This document shows positions 35,389 to 43,690 of a stretch of 64,000 nucleotides of DNA, piece after piece. Location: NCBI RefSeq assembly GCF_003991425.1, contig NZ_CP034346.1, forward strand, positions 2,641,501 to 2,705,500. Reading direction: 5' to 3'. The stretch comes from Paenibacillus lutimineralis (GTDB lineage Bacteria; Bacillota; Bacilli; Paenibacillales; Paenibacillaceae). The number at the start of each line of letters is the position of its first letter. The stretch's first letter is position 1. The translations under genes and the position numbers were made by a program. A model generated the notes under the pieces. The model searched no databases. It worked only from the letters and a program-made list of their open reading frames with translations, and was not told where the DNA came from.

Positions 35389-36138
35389 TTATTTAAAAGA
35401 AGCATATCCTTCATCGGCCATAACGACGCTGCCGTTAATAGCGCTTGCGTTCGGTGTGGAGAGAAGGTATACGGTATCCGCGATTTGTTCAGGCATAGTC
35501 AGCTTATTGCCCATTACTTTGGACTTCATTGCATCAACTAAGCCTTGATCCTTATAGCCTTGAATAATTGGTGTATCTACGGCACCTGGAGCTACAGCAA
35601 CAACGCGGATGCCATGAGGAGAGAGTTCAAGAGCTGCAGATTTCGTCATCATAATGACAGCGCCCTTGCTGGCATGATAGGCGAAGGTTCCTGGAGAAGC
35701 CAGAAATCCGAATACAGAAGCGGTATTGATAATGACGCCGTGGATTCCCATTTCTCTCATCTTCTTGCCAGCGGCGATAATCCCGTGGGCCACCCCATGT
35801 TGGTTTACGTTAATAACGGCATGGTAGTCTTCCAGCTTCTGATCCAGAACAGGGGTCAGACGGCCGATTCCGGCGTTATTGAACATCACGTCAATCCGGC
35901 CATAGGTTTTAACGGCTTGGTCAACTAGAGCTTCGACATCTTCATATTTCGATACATCGGTTTTAACGCAAATAGCTTCTCCGCCATTTGCCTTGATCTG
36001 ATCGACGACGGCTTGTCCGGCTTGTTCGTTAAAGTCAGCAACGACGACGCGATCTCCTTCAGCGGCGAACTTCAATGCGGTTGATTTGCCGATTCCACTT
36101 GCACTACCTGTAATAACTGCTACTCTCTTAGTATCCAT
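35389..36138 (-). CDS. Short-chain dehydrogenase/reductase
   Basis: 249 residues, classical SDR. Cofactor loop TGSASGIGKS; acidic end of strand two (VVVADFNE) suggests NAD(H); FNNAGIG; active-site Ser in IINTASVFGF and YHASK. The C-terminus has the quinone/ketoreductase-like LSTPNASAINGSVVMADEGY. Substrate unknown. AGGTGGAG upstream of the ATG. It is divergent from the LysR gene at 36399, a possible regulator. Confidence 0.87.
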   Translation of the reverse strand: MDTKRVAVITGSASGIGKSTALKFAAEGDRVVVADFNEQAGQAVVDQIKANGGEAICVKTDVSKYEDVEALVDQAVKTYGRIDVMFNNAGIGRLTPVLDQKLEDYHAVINVNQHGVAHGIIAAGKKMREMGIHGVIINTASVFGFLASPGTFAYHASKGAVIMMTKSAALELSPHGIRVVAVAPGAVDTPIIQGYKDQGLVDAMKSKVMGNKLTMPEQIADTVYLLSTPNASAINGSVVMADEGYASFK

Positions 36139-36254
36139 ATGAAAACTCCACCTTTCTTGAAGTTGTAATTTATCTTCGAGCTCATTGTAACAAATGTCAT
36201 TGTTTAATAAAATTTATATATATTTATCTGCAATTAAATATTACTTAACAATCT

Positions 36255-36376
36255 CGTTATCAGCGTAGCTGATGAAATTCTATATCGCAAGAAAACCTAC
36301 TTCTGGATCGCGGTCGCTCATCCATGTATTGGCCTCGATTGGTTTTCTTATAAAAGCGGACTTTTTGACTACCACT
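36255..36376 (+). repeat. Family-2 intergenic repeat, copy F (left end missing)
   Basis: Shares GATGAAATTCTATATCGCAA (with small changes), AAGAAAACCTAC, TCGCGGTCGCTC and the GGACTTTTTGA end with copy E at 21371. The left third is absent. AAGAAAACC (36289-36297) pairs with GGTTTTCTT (36341-36349). It sits between the divergent SDR and LysR genes, so it may overlap their promoters. Confidence 0.72.
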
Positions 36377-36398
36377 AATTGTGAGAGGCGGGTTGTAA

Positions 36399-37280
36399 AT
36401 GAATCTGGAGCAGCTGGAGTATATCGTGGATGTGGCTAAGACGAAATCGCTGACCAAGACGGCGCAGCATGCGCATGTTACTTTGTCTGCTGTCAGTCAA
36501 TCCATTTCTATGCTTGAGTCTGAACTGGATGTCGTACTGTTCCATCGTTCTCGCGGAATCGGAGCGGTTCCAACAGCTGAGGGGCAGGCACTGATAGAGA
36601 TTGCTGGCGAAATCATGAACCTTGTGAAGCGTCTGAAAGAGGAAGCAGGCAATTATAGTGAGCGATTAAGCGGGGAATTGTTCATTGGGACCATTCCTGG
36701 ACCCATGCACTTGCTGATGGAGTTGATCGCGGATTTCAAGATTGATTATCCAGATGTGAAGATACAGATCATTGAGAAGGGGCCGAAGGATATTCTTGAT
36801 GAGCTGCACAACAGTCAGATCGATATCGGATTCATCGCGCTGAATGAGAAGCAGATCAATCAGACCAAGACGCTGCGTTTCGAACGAACCTTTACGGGCA
36901 AGATGGTTGTCGGAGTTAGATCCGATTCCCCATTGGCTCTGCGCAAGTCCATTCATCCGCGGGAATTGCTGAAATATACGCTCGTATTGTACGACGACGA
37001 ATATATCAGATCTTACATCACGGAGTTCGTGGCCAAGTTCGGGGAGCTTGATGTTTTGTTCATTTCTAACAATGTTCCGGCAATTCAGAAGGCCGTATTA
37101 GGCGGTCTAGCGCTTACAGTTGGTCTGGATTACTCATTCAACCATCAAGAGCTACCTGATAATATTGTACCGATTGAGCTGGAGAATCATTATCCGGTCT
37201 ATTATGGCTGGGTAAGCTCTACTCAGAATCAGACCAATCCGATTATTAAGCGATTCATCCAACGGTTGAAGCATGTTTGA
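36399..37280 (+). CDS. LysR-family transcriptional regulator
   Basis: 293 residues. N-terminal helix-turn-helix (MNLEQLEYIVDVAKTKSLTK, then AHVTLSAVSQSISMLESEL) and a two-lobed periplasmic-protein-like effector domain (ELFIGTIPGPMHLLMELIAD onward). These regulators commonly control a divergent neighbour, here the SDR gene. GAGAGGCGGG lies upstream of the ATG. Effector unknown. Confidence 0.9.
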   Translation: MNLEQLEYIVDVAKTKSLTKTAQHAHVTLSAVSQSISMLESELDVVLFHRSRGIGAVPTAEGQALIEIAGEIMNLVKRLKEEAGNYSERLSGELFIGTIPGPMHLLMELIADFKIDYPDVKIQIIEKGPKDILDELHNSQIDIGFIALNEKQINQTKTLRFERTFTGKMVVGVRSDSPLALRKSIHPRELLKYTLVLYDDEYIRSYITEFVAKFGELDVLFISNNVPAIQKAVLGGLALTVGLDYSFNHQELPDNIVPIELENHYPVYYGWVSSTQNQTNPIIKRFIQRLKHV

Positions 37281-37374
37281 TGTAGAACGATTTCCGTCGG
37301 ACTATTTCGATATAACATTGCATGAATTGCTAGGTTACGAACGACGGTTTGTTATGCTACAATAAATTCTTGAA

Positions 37375-37390
37375 TGTCCGCAATCGGACA
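37375..37390 (+). promoter_or_regulatory. Small hairpin and short leader frames before the ABC-F gene
   Basis: TGTCCG (37375-37380) and CGGACA (37385-37390) form a hairpin behind a possible promoter (TTACGA, 17 bases, TACAAT). The leader holds two short frames, MKNDILRATLD and one starting MNYMIKGLF that overlaps the yfmM start in another frame. ABC-F genes are often controlled by leader translation, so these are worth noting. Confidence 0.35.
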
Positions 37391-37472
37391 GATACCATGA
37401 AGAATGATATTTTACGGGCAACACTGGATTAAATAATAATGAATTATATGATAAAGGGGTTATTTAGTTTCT

Positions 37473-39020
37473 ATGAGCTTATTGACAGTCGAGAATGTAT
37501 CTCATAATTTTGGGGATCGCACATTGTTTAAGGAAGTATCCTTTCGCCTGCTGGCCGGAGAGCATGTAGGTCTGGTAGGGGCGAACGGGGTTGGAAAATC
37601 TACATTAATGAACATCTTGACCGGGCAGCAGTTGAGGGATTCGGGCAAGGTGGAATGGACGCCAAAGGTTCGCTACGGCTACCTGGATCAGCATTCCAAA
37701 TTGACGCCAGGAAAGACTGTACGTGATGTGCTGAAGGATGCGTTCCTGCCGCTGCTTGAGTTGGAGAAGGAAATGATGGAGATCACGGAGAAGATGGGTG
37801 AGGCCACTCCGGAGGAGTTGGAAGAGCTTCTCATACAGATGGGGGATATTCAGGAGCAGCTCGAAATCGGTGATTTCTATCTGATCGATGTGAAGGTTGA
37901 AGAGATGGCTAACGGACTCGGTCTATCGGCGATCGGTCTGGATCGCGACGTATCTGCGCTTAGCGGGGGACAGCGTACTAAGGTGCTGCTTGCCAAGCTG
38001 TTGCTGGAGAAACCCAATGTATTGCTGCTTGATGAGCCTACGAACTATTTGGACGTAGAGCATATCCAGTGGCTTACTAACTATTTGCAGAATTATCCGT
38101 ATGCTTTCATTCTGATCTCGCATGATACGGAGTTTATGAACCAGGTGGTCAATGTCATCTATCATCTGGAGTTCGCCAAGCTGACTCGCTATACCGCAAA
38201 CTATAACAAGTTCCTGGATATGGCGGACATCAGCAAAAATCAACATATTGATGCGTATGAGAAGCAGCAGGAATTTATTAAGAAACAGGAAGACTTCATC
38301 CAGCGCAACAAAGCTAGATATTCGACTTCTGGACGAGCTAAGAGCCGTGAGAAGCAGCTTGATCGTCTGGAACGGATCGACAGGCCGGAGGAGGCGGCTA
38401 AGCCTACCTTTGGTTTTAAAGAATCCAGGGCCAGTGGAAAGACGGTATTTGAAGGTATAGACTTTGAAATCGGATATACACATCCGCTGCTGCCGAAAAT
38501 GTCGATGACGATTGAACGCGGTGAGAAAATCGCTATCGTCGGCTGTAACGGGGTAGGTAAATCAACCTTGCTTAAGACGATTCTAGGTGTGATTCCGCCA
38601 GTTAGCGGTAAGACCTATCAAGGGGATTTTCTGTTCCCGAGTTATTTTGAACAAGAGGTGCGTCCTGGCAATTCAACGCCAATCGATGATGTGTGGAACG
38701 AGTTCCCGCATCTGAATCAGCATGAGGTGCGTGCTCATCTGGCTCGCTGCGGCCTGAAGAATGATCACATTACGAGACAGCTCCGGGCGCTGAGCGGTGG
38801 CGAGCAAGCCAAGGTACGGCTCTGCAAGCTGATGATGCGCGAGACGAACTGGATTCTGTTCGATGAACCGACGAACCACTTGGACGTCGTAGCTAAGGAA
38901 GAATTGAAGCGCGCGCTCAAGGAATTCAAGGGTACCGTTCTGCTCGTCTCCCACGAACCCGACTTCTACGAAGATTGGGTTACGAAGGTGTGGGACGTCG
39001 AAGCATGGTCTAACAAGTAA
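37473..39020 (+). CDS. yfmM: ABC-F ATPase, YfmM-like
   Basis: 515 residues, two ABC domains and no membrane segment. First domain: GANGVGKST, LSGGQRTKVLLAKLLL, LLLDEPTNYLD. Second: GCNGVGKST, LSGGEQAKVRLCKLM, LFDEPTNHLD. They are joined by the charged P-site tRNA interaction linker (about residues 240-310, QEFIKKQEDFIQRNKARYST). Overall it resembles B. subtilis YfmM. ABC-F proteins act on stalled ribosomes, some giving antibiotic resistance. The AAAGGGG site is about 13 bases from the ATG, longer than usual, which may point to regulated initiation. Confidence 0.88.
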   Translation: MSLLTVENVSHNFGDRTLFKEVSFRLLAGEHVGLVGANGVGKSTLMNILTGQQLRDSGKVEWTPKVRYGYLDQHSKLTPGKTVRDVLKDAFLPLLELEKEMMEITEKMGEATPEELEELLIQMGDIQEQLEIGDFYLIDVKVEEMANGLGLSAIGLDRDVSALSGGQRTKVLLAKLLLEKPNVLLLDEPTNYLDVEHIQWLTNYLQNYPYAFILISHDTEFMNQVVNVIYHLEFAKLTRYTANYNKFLDMADISKNQHIDAYEKQQEFIKKQEDFIQRNKARYSTSGRAKSREKQLDRLERIDRPEEAAKPTFGFKESRASGKTVFEGIDFEIGYTHPLLPKMSMTIERGEKIAIVGCNGVGKSTLLKTILGVIPPVSGKTYQGDFLFPSYFEQEVRPGNSTPIDDVWNEFPHLNQHEVRAHLARCGLKNDHITRQLRALSGGEQAKVRLCKLMMRETNWILFDEPTNHLDVVAKEELKRALKEFKGTVLLVSHEPDFYEDWVTKVWDVEAWSNK

Positions 39021-39033
39021 CTTAAAGTCTCTC

Positions 39034-39267
39034 TAACGAAACGTGGTATCGCTATTTAGGCCAAAAAGGGCTGATAAAAATTGTAACGAAACTGGGCATC
39101 GTTATTATGGCAAATTTAAGTGTAAAAGCCGTGATTTTGCTCGAATAACGATATGGTGTTTCGTTAGATTTTATACACCGCTGTTTTTGTGGAAATAGCG
39201 ATCCGTAGTTTCGTTAGATTTCTTGCATCGCTGTTTTGTGCAAATAACGATCTGTAGTTTCGTTAGA
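39034..39267. repeat. Array of 50-bp units, two forward and three inverted
   Basis: Unit core TAACGAAAC-xx-GG-ATCGYTATT. Forward copies start at 39034 and 39084 (50-base period). Inverted copies, ending TTTCGTTAGA, span about 39142-39168, 39193-39218 and 39242-39267 (49 to 50-base period) and share a spacer with CRCCGCTGTTTT-like sequence. Forward and inverted groups face each other, so the whole can fold into large alternative hairpins. It fills the gap between yfmM and the ThiF-like gene. Confidence 0.82.
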
Positions 39268-39319
39268 GGATCATAATAGAAGCGGATTTGCAGTGATCTG
39301 GTATAAAGGAGTGGTTCCT

Positions 39320-40342
39320 GTGCAGGATCGGTATTCGAGGCAGAAGCTGTTCCGGCCTATAGGGACAACGGGTCAGCAGAAGCTCCTTGATGCCAAGGTA
39401 CTCATTATTGGAGCGGGTGCGCTTGGGACTGGGCTGGCTGAATCCTTGGCCCGTTCCGGGATTGGTCATCTGGTGATAGCGGATCGCGATTATGTAGAAT
39501 GGAGCAATCTGCAGCGCCAGCAGCTGTTCACAGAGGAAGATGCTGCTTCTCGCAAACCGAAAGCCGTAGCGGTTAAGGAGCGGCTTGCCGCCATCAATTC
39601 TGAAGTGAACATCGAAGCGCATGTGCTTGATGTTACTAAGGAAGAACTGGAGGGACTGCTTCCCGGTGTCCAGCTCATTCTTGATGCGACGGATAATTTC
39701 GATACCCGCCTGCTGATCAATGATATCTCCCAGAAATACCGTATTCCTTGGATTTACGGCGCATGTGTCGGCAGCTACGGGATGACCTACACGATCCTCC
39801 CGGGTGTAACTCCATGTCTGAATTGCCTGCTTGGGATGGTATCGACCGCAGGAGATACGTGCGACACGGTTGGTGTTATCCCTTCCGTGGTACAGACAGT
39901 CATTGCACACCAGGTTACAGAAGCTATCAAGCTACTGACGGGTCATGTGTACGCTTTACGTAGAACGCTGCTGACGTTTGATCTGTGGAAGAATGAGCAG
40001 TTAACGATCAAGGTTGATTCTGCCCGGCGCAGCGACTGTGCCTCTTGCGGAGAAGCGGCGGATTATCCGTATTTATCTGCTGCTGGCACAAGAAAGACAG
40101 AGGTGCTGTGCGGCAGACATACTGTTCAGATCCGTCCTGCGAAGTCAAGGGAATTGAACTTGCCTGAGCTGGCACAGACGCTGGGCAGACTAGATGAAGG
40201 ACAGGTTGAGCTGAATCCATATCTGCTGTCCTTTTCTATCGGGGATCAAAGAATCGTCTTGTTTGCAGATGGAAGGGCGCTCATTCACGGCACAAAAGAA
40301 CCGGCTGAAGCCAAAGCCATATATGACCGTTATTTCGGTTAA
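39320..40342 (+). CDS. ThiF/MoeB-type E1-like adenylyltransferase
   Basis: 340 residues. N-terminal ThiF domain: RYSRQKLFRPIGTTGQQKLL, nucleotide loop VLIIGAGALGTGLAESLARS, the DxxxxxN-R-Q segment ADRDYVEWSNLQRQQLF, and GVTPCLNCLLG and CASCGEA as zinc-ligand cysteines. It activates the C-terminus of a sulfur-carrier protein (MoaD or ThiS). The extra C-terminal part (about 70 residues) is carrier- or rhodanese-like in position but unrecognised. GTG 39320 has AAAGGAG 9 bases upstream. No other thi or moa genes adjoin it, so the pathway is undecided. Confidence 0.85.
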   Translation: MQDRYSRQKLFRPIGTTGQQKLLDAKVLIIGAGALGTGLAESLARSGIGHLVIADRDYVEWSNLQRQQLFTEEDAASRKPKAVAVKERLAAINSEVNIEAHVLDVTKEELEGLLPGVQLILDATDNFDTRLLINDISQKYRIPWIYGACVGSYGMTYTILPGVTPCLNCLLGMVSTAGDTCDTVGVIPSVVQTVIAHQVTEAIKLLTGHVYALRRTLLTFDLWKNEQLTIKVDSARRSDCASCGEAADYPYLSAAGTRKTEVLCGRHTVQIRPAKSRELNLPELAQTLGRLDEGQVELNPYLLSFSIGDQRIVLFADGRALIHGTKEPAEAKAIYDRYFG

Positions 40343-40372
40343 CGACTGATAACATATTTCTAAGATTAATGG

Positions 40373-40411
40373 CCATTCCCGACTTATACGGGAATGGTTT
40401 GTTTATTTTTT
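40373..40411 (+). terminator. Terminator after the ThiF/MoeB-like gene
   Basis: CCATTCCCG (40373-40381) pairs with CGGGAATGG (40389-40397), followed by TTTGTTTATTTTTT. Confidence 0.9.
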
Positions 40412-40499
40412 GACCACTTTAATAATACGTCATGATTCAAGGATGAACAGAACAGTTTCTTATTCAGTTAGTTTGATGGTACGGAAGGTGGGGGACAAC

Positions 40500-41171
40500 A
40501 TGAAGGCTAGCTTGGTACTAATCTCGGAGGATAATAATTGGGGGGTGAAGTGGCAGAATGATCTAAAAGGAGTAGGATTCAAGGTTCATTTAGTCCTTGA
40601 TTCTGAACAACTGGATCGGGAACTCGTCGGAGAGGCGCCAGAAGTTATTTTAATTGCGGGCGAATTGCCTTTTGTCCTCGAGATGATGACTAGACTAGGT
40701 GATGAACCAGCATTTCCTGTTATCATATTGCAGCGCTTAGCGAAGACAGCGGATACCGTGATGGCATTTCAATATGGCGCGAATGAGGTTGTGAGCGGAA
40801 ATATAACCATCGAAGAGCTTAATGCGCGGATAGTCAGCTTGATTAGATTATTTCGCCGCATTATGGATGGTCATTCGGATGAACTGTCCTTCGAGGATTT
40901 GCGAATGGAGTTGAAGAGTCGTAAAGTGTTCCGGGCGGGTGAATTGATCCGTCTAACTCCGAAGGAATATGAACTGCTGAGGCATTTGCTCAAAAGAGTA
41001 GGCGAGGTTTGTCAGAGAGAGGCGATCTTGCAGGAGGTATGGGGCTATGATTTTGCTACGGGTACAAATGTAGTTGATGTGTATATAAGACATTTGCGTA
41101 AGAAGATCGACAAGGGTCGGCCGCGCAAATTGATTCATACCGTAAGAGGAACGGGTTATATAATACAATGA
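40500..41171 (+). CDS. OmpR-family regulator with degenerate receiver
   Basis: 223 residues. The C-terminal winged helix is a normal OmpR/PhoB domain (IRLTPKEYELLRHLLKRVGE, then EVWGYDFATGTNVVDVYIRH and VRGTGYII). The N-terminal receiver-like domain lacks the usual aspartate: the expected LLD-x-x-LP reads LIAGELPFV. The conserved lysine near KP is replaced by SGN. It therefore probably works without phosphorylation. No kinase gene adjoins it. ATG 40500 is preferred, with a purine-rich AAGGTGGGGG just upstream. Confidence 0.83.
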   Translation: MKASLVLISEDNNWGVKWQNDLKGVGFKVHLVLDSEQLDRELVGEAPEVILIAGELPFVLEMMTRLGDEPAFPVIILQRLAKTADTVMAFQYGANEVVSGNITIEELNARIVSLIRLFRRIMDGHSDELSFEDLRMELKSRKVFRAGELIRLTPKEYELLRHLLKRVGEVCQREAILQEVWGYDFATGTNVVDVYIRHLRKKIDKGRPRKLIHTVRGTGYIIQ

Positions 41172-41212
41172 GGGCTGATCCCTGGCCATATGGCACAACG
41201 GGAGCAGCCCTC
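41170..41212 (+). terminator. Hairpin after the OmpR-like regulator
   Basis: GAGGGCTG (41170-41177) pairs with CAGCCCTC (41205-41212), with additional inner pairing. No clear T run. Confidence 0.55.
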
Positions 41213-41313
41213 GGTTATTGTTAAGGTGTTTTATGCAAGGTTTGGGTGATCAGTTATAAGGATGTTACAAGGTTTATAAAGCACTATTAAAAATTTAAAA
41301 TGATTATTGAGTA

Positions 41314-41835
41314 CTAAAGTACACGGCGCGCTTTCAGGTAAGTCTTCTTCCAGTTGCCGGAGTTAAGATCGGAGATCGTTACGCCTGGTTTGCCGTAAGT
41401 GTGCAGGATTTTACCGTTGCCCATATAAACTGCGACATGAGTTACGTTCTTGCCGTTAGCACGGCTTCCGCTGGAGAAGAATACAAGGTCTCCAGCCTTC
41501 AGATTGCTCTTAGATACGGCTTTGCCGACCTTCGCTTGAGCAGCAGAGGTACGTGGCAGAGTTACGCCATATTTTTTGAAAATATGCTTCATGAAGGAAG
41601 AGCAGTCAAATACTTTTGTAGTAGAAGTGGAAGCGCCGAATTTATAAGGGGTTCCCATAAATGTCTTACCAAAGTTGACGACTTGCGTTCCCTTGGATAC
41701 TGCTGTAGCTTCAGCAGTTGTCTTCGAAGCGGATGCCGAAGCCGCATCAACGCCAGTGACCATGAATCCGCCAAATCCGATTGTAGATGCAAGGCCGACA
41801 ACCAATAGTTTTTTGGATATGTTGTTCATTTTCAT
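41314..41835 (-). CDS. Secreted NlpC/P60 (C40) cell-wall peptidase
   Basis: 173 residues. Signal peptide (basic MKMNNISKK, hydrophobic core, cleavage near VDA-A) and an NlpC/P60 domain with catalytic Cys78 (VFDCSSFMKHIF), His (NVTHVAVYMGNG) and third polar residue (LHTYG). It should cut D-Glu to diamino acid links in peptidoglycan stems. There is no SH3 or LysM anchor, so it is probably released or wall-associated. GGAGG lies 9 bases upstream of the ATG. Confidence 0.9.
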   Translation of the reverse strand: MKMNNISKKLLVVGLASTIGFGGFMVTGVDAASASASKTTAEATAVSKGTQVVNFGKTFMGTPYKFGASTSTTKVFDCSSFMKHIFKKYGVTLPRTSAAQAKVGKAVSKSNLKAGDLVFFSSGSRANGKNVTHVAVYMGNGKILHTYGKPGVTISDLNSGNWKKTYLKARRVL

Positions 41836-42060
41836 GTTGTAGTTACCTCCAAAGTGTTATAAATAGATTTAGTAGTTTTGGTTAACAGAATCAAGTTAAC
41901 CGGCTCGAGATAAACTATAACAGAACTTTAATATCCTAATAATTGGTACGGAGTTGCTCAAACTGGATATACCAAGGATTTGATGGTGATTATTAAAATA
42001 TGATTAAAGTTACAAAATATTAATTTCTTGACAGTTTCATAGTCGTGAAAACAATGAAAA

Positions 42061-42084
42061 AACCTTGGTCCTCCAAGGTTTTTA
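42061..42084. terminator. Terminator after thiN
   Basis: AACCTTGG (42061-42068) pairs with CCAAGGTT (42073-42080), with A and T tracts on both sides; works in either direction. It serves the minus-strand thiN gene. Confidence 0.82.
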
Positions 42085-42135
42085 TTCGATATCATATGAG
42101 ATTTTCGATGGTTACAATTTTGTATTAATTATATT

Positions 42136-42777
42136 TCAATCTTTACTTTGAATAATTAATAGTAGACCGCTGCGAATGGAGACCGTTCCTACCTTGTCTT
42201 CCAGGCGGTTGCTTACAGCAAGTGATTGACCCATTATTAATGTGGCATTATGTAATGGATATTGAAAGCCTGTCAGATCAATACCTGTTACCTCGGTAGT
42301 GACGGGCAATAAAGAGACATAAGTGAAGCCCTGGTCTTGAATCGTAATGCTTGAATCGGTTAAGGTTACATAATTGTTGTGATCCCGGATGGCGCATGGA
42401 ATATGCTGCTCCAGGCTTTTAACTAACAGGTGAATGTTAGCCAGTGTATGGTCGAGTCTTGAACCGGTAACGCCGAACATGACGATTTGTTCTGGCCGCT
42501 GCTTTATAGCGATATCGAAGGCAAGCTCCGTATCAGTCAGATCCTTATTAATTGCGTCGCAAGCCAACATTTGTTCACTGTGCTTAGTAATGTTCTCTAA
42601 TTCAATGGGACTTACAGAATCGAAGTCGCCGACTGAGAAGTGGGGCCTGACACCATGTTCAACAAGGAATAACGCTCCCCGGTCCGCACCAATAATCAGA
42701 TCATCTGAATGAATTTCTTCTATAAAAGAGGGATCGATCGATCCTCCGGCAAAAATAAGTACACGTTGTGCTGCCAT
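42136..42777 (-). CDS. thiN: Thiamine pyrophosphokinase
   Basis: 213 residues. Converts thiamine and ATP to thiamine diphosphate. The N-terminal domain shows IGADRGALFLVEHG, HFSVGDFDSV, KDLTDTELAFDIA and VTGSRLDHTLANIH, all family hallmarks; the C-terminal beta domain (TGFQYPLHNATLIMGQSLAV) closes the active site. ATG start with AAGGAAG upstream. In B. subtilis thiN lies elsewhere in a ribosome-biogenesis cluster; here it stands alone. Confidence 0.93.
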   Translation of the reverse strand: MAAQRVLIFAGGSIDPSFIEEIHSDDLIIGADRGALFLVEHGVRPHFSVGDFDSVSPIELENITKHSEQMLACDAINKDLTDTELAFDIAIKQRPEQIVMFGVTGSRLDHTLANIHLLVKSLEQHIPCAIRDHNNYVTLTDSSITIQDQGFTYVSLLPVTTEVTGIDLTGFQYPLHNATLIMGQSLAVSNRLEDKVGTVSIRSGLLLIIQSKD

Positions 42778-42919
42778 CCGTACTCTTCCTTTCTATATCA
42801 CGCTTTGCGCCTTTGTTCAGTATAATTTAAATTTATCCCTTGCACAATTAAAGGAAGCGAGTCTACAATGTATTAAGCAATGAGATGAGACGTGAAGAAA
42901 GGGCAGTGAAGTACGGGGC

Positions 42920-43591
42920 ATGGAACTATTTGAGATTTTTAGCGTCATAGGAACGGTTGCTTTCGCGTTGTCTGGCGCTTACGTGGCGATGGAAGAGGAG
43001 TACGACATTCTAGGAGTACTTGTATTAGGATTAGTTACGGCTTTCGGCGGAGGAATCGTCCGCAATATCGTCATCGGTGTCCCGGTTACCATGTTATGGT
43101 CCCAGGGAGGACTTCTTCTACTGGCAATTATATCGATTGTTATCGCGTTTATCCTGCCTTTATCGTGGATTCACCACTGGAAGAAGACAGAGGCCTGGTT
43201 CGATGCCATCGGACTGGCGGCATTCGCAATTCAAGGAGCGCTCTACGCTACTGGCATGAAGCATCCGATTCTGGCCGTGGTTGTTGCCGCGATGCTAACA
43301 GGGATCGGAGGCGGGATTATCCGCGATCTGTTGGCCGGACGTAAGCCACTCGTGCTGCGAGAGGAGATTTATGCGGTCTGGTCTATTGTCGCTGGACTTG
43401 TGATCGGGCTTGGTGTTGCCAAGTCGACCGTAAGCTTGCTGGTGCTATTCACCCTGGTGGTTTCCTTCCGGATGCTGTCCGTATATTATAAATGGAAGCT
43501 GCCGCGCCGTTCACTGAAGTTCGGAACCATGGCGAATAATCCTCCAGTGAATCAAGATAACGTGAATGATCAGACGAAGGCGCAAATGTAG
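42920..43591 (+). CDS. TRIC-family (UPF0126) cation channel protein
   Basis: 223 residues, seven membrane helices in two repeated halves: LFEIFSVIGTVAFALSGAYV with GGGIVRNIVIG, then FDAIGLAAFAIQGALYATGM with GIGGGIIRDLLAGR. The G-G-G-I-x-R repeat marks the prokaryotic TRIC/UPF0126 channels, which conduct K+ and Na+ in the members studied. The ribosome site is weak (AAGGGCAG region). A terminator follows at 43637. Confidence 0.88.
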   Translation: MELFEIFSVIGTVAFALSGAYVAMEEEYDILGVLVLGLVTAFGGGIVRNIVIGVPVTMLWSQGGLLLLAIISIVIAFILPLSWIHHWKKTEAWFDAIGLAAFAIQGALYATGMKHPILAVVVAAMLTGIGGGIIRDLLAGRKPLVLREEIYAVWSIVAGLVIGLGVAKSTVSLLVLFTLVVSFRMLSVYYKWKLPRRSLKFGTMANNPPVNQDNVNDQTKAQM

Positions 43592-43636
43592 CATGTGTAC
43601 AATTATATAGTACAGAAATGAAACCCAAAAAAGACA

Positions 43637-43682
43637 GAGCGAGCTGCAGTGTTTAATCATCCCCGCGGCCCGCTCTTTTTTT
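43637..43682 (+). terminator. Terminator between the TRIC and esterase genes
   Basis: AGAGCGAG pairs with CCCGCTCT, with an imperfect inner stem, followed by seven T. Genes are convergent here. Confidence 0.78.
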
Positions 43683-43690
43683 ATCACCTA

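Noticed and set aside
39034..39267. The 50-bp periodic array considered as a CRISPR
   Set aside because: Units are diverged, occur in both orientations and the spacers resemble each other; no cas genes are near.
39263..39910. 215-codon antisense frame opposite the ThiF-like gene
   Set aside because: It overlaps clear ThiF motifs on the other strand and resembles no protein family.
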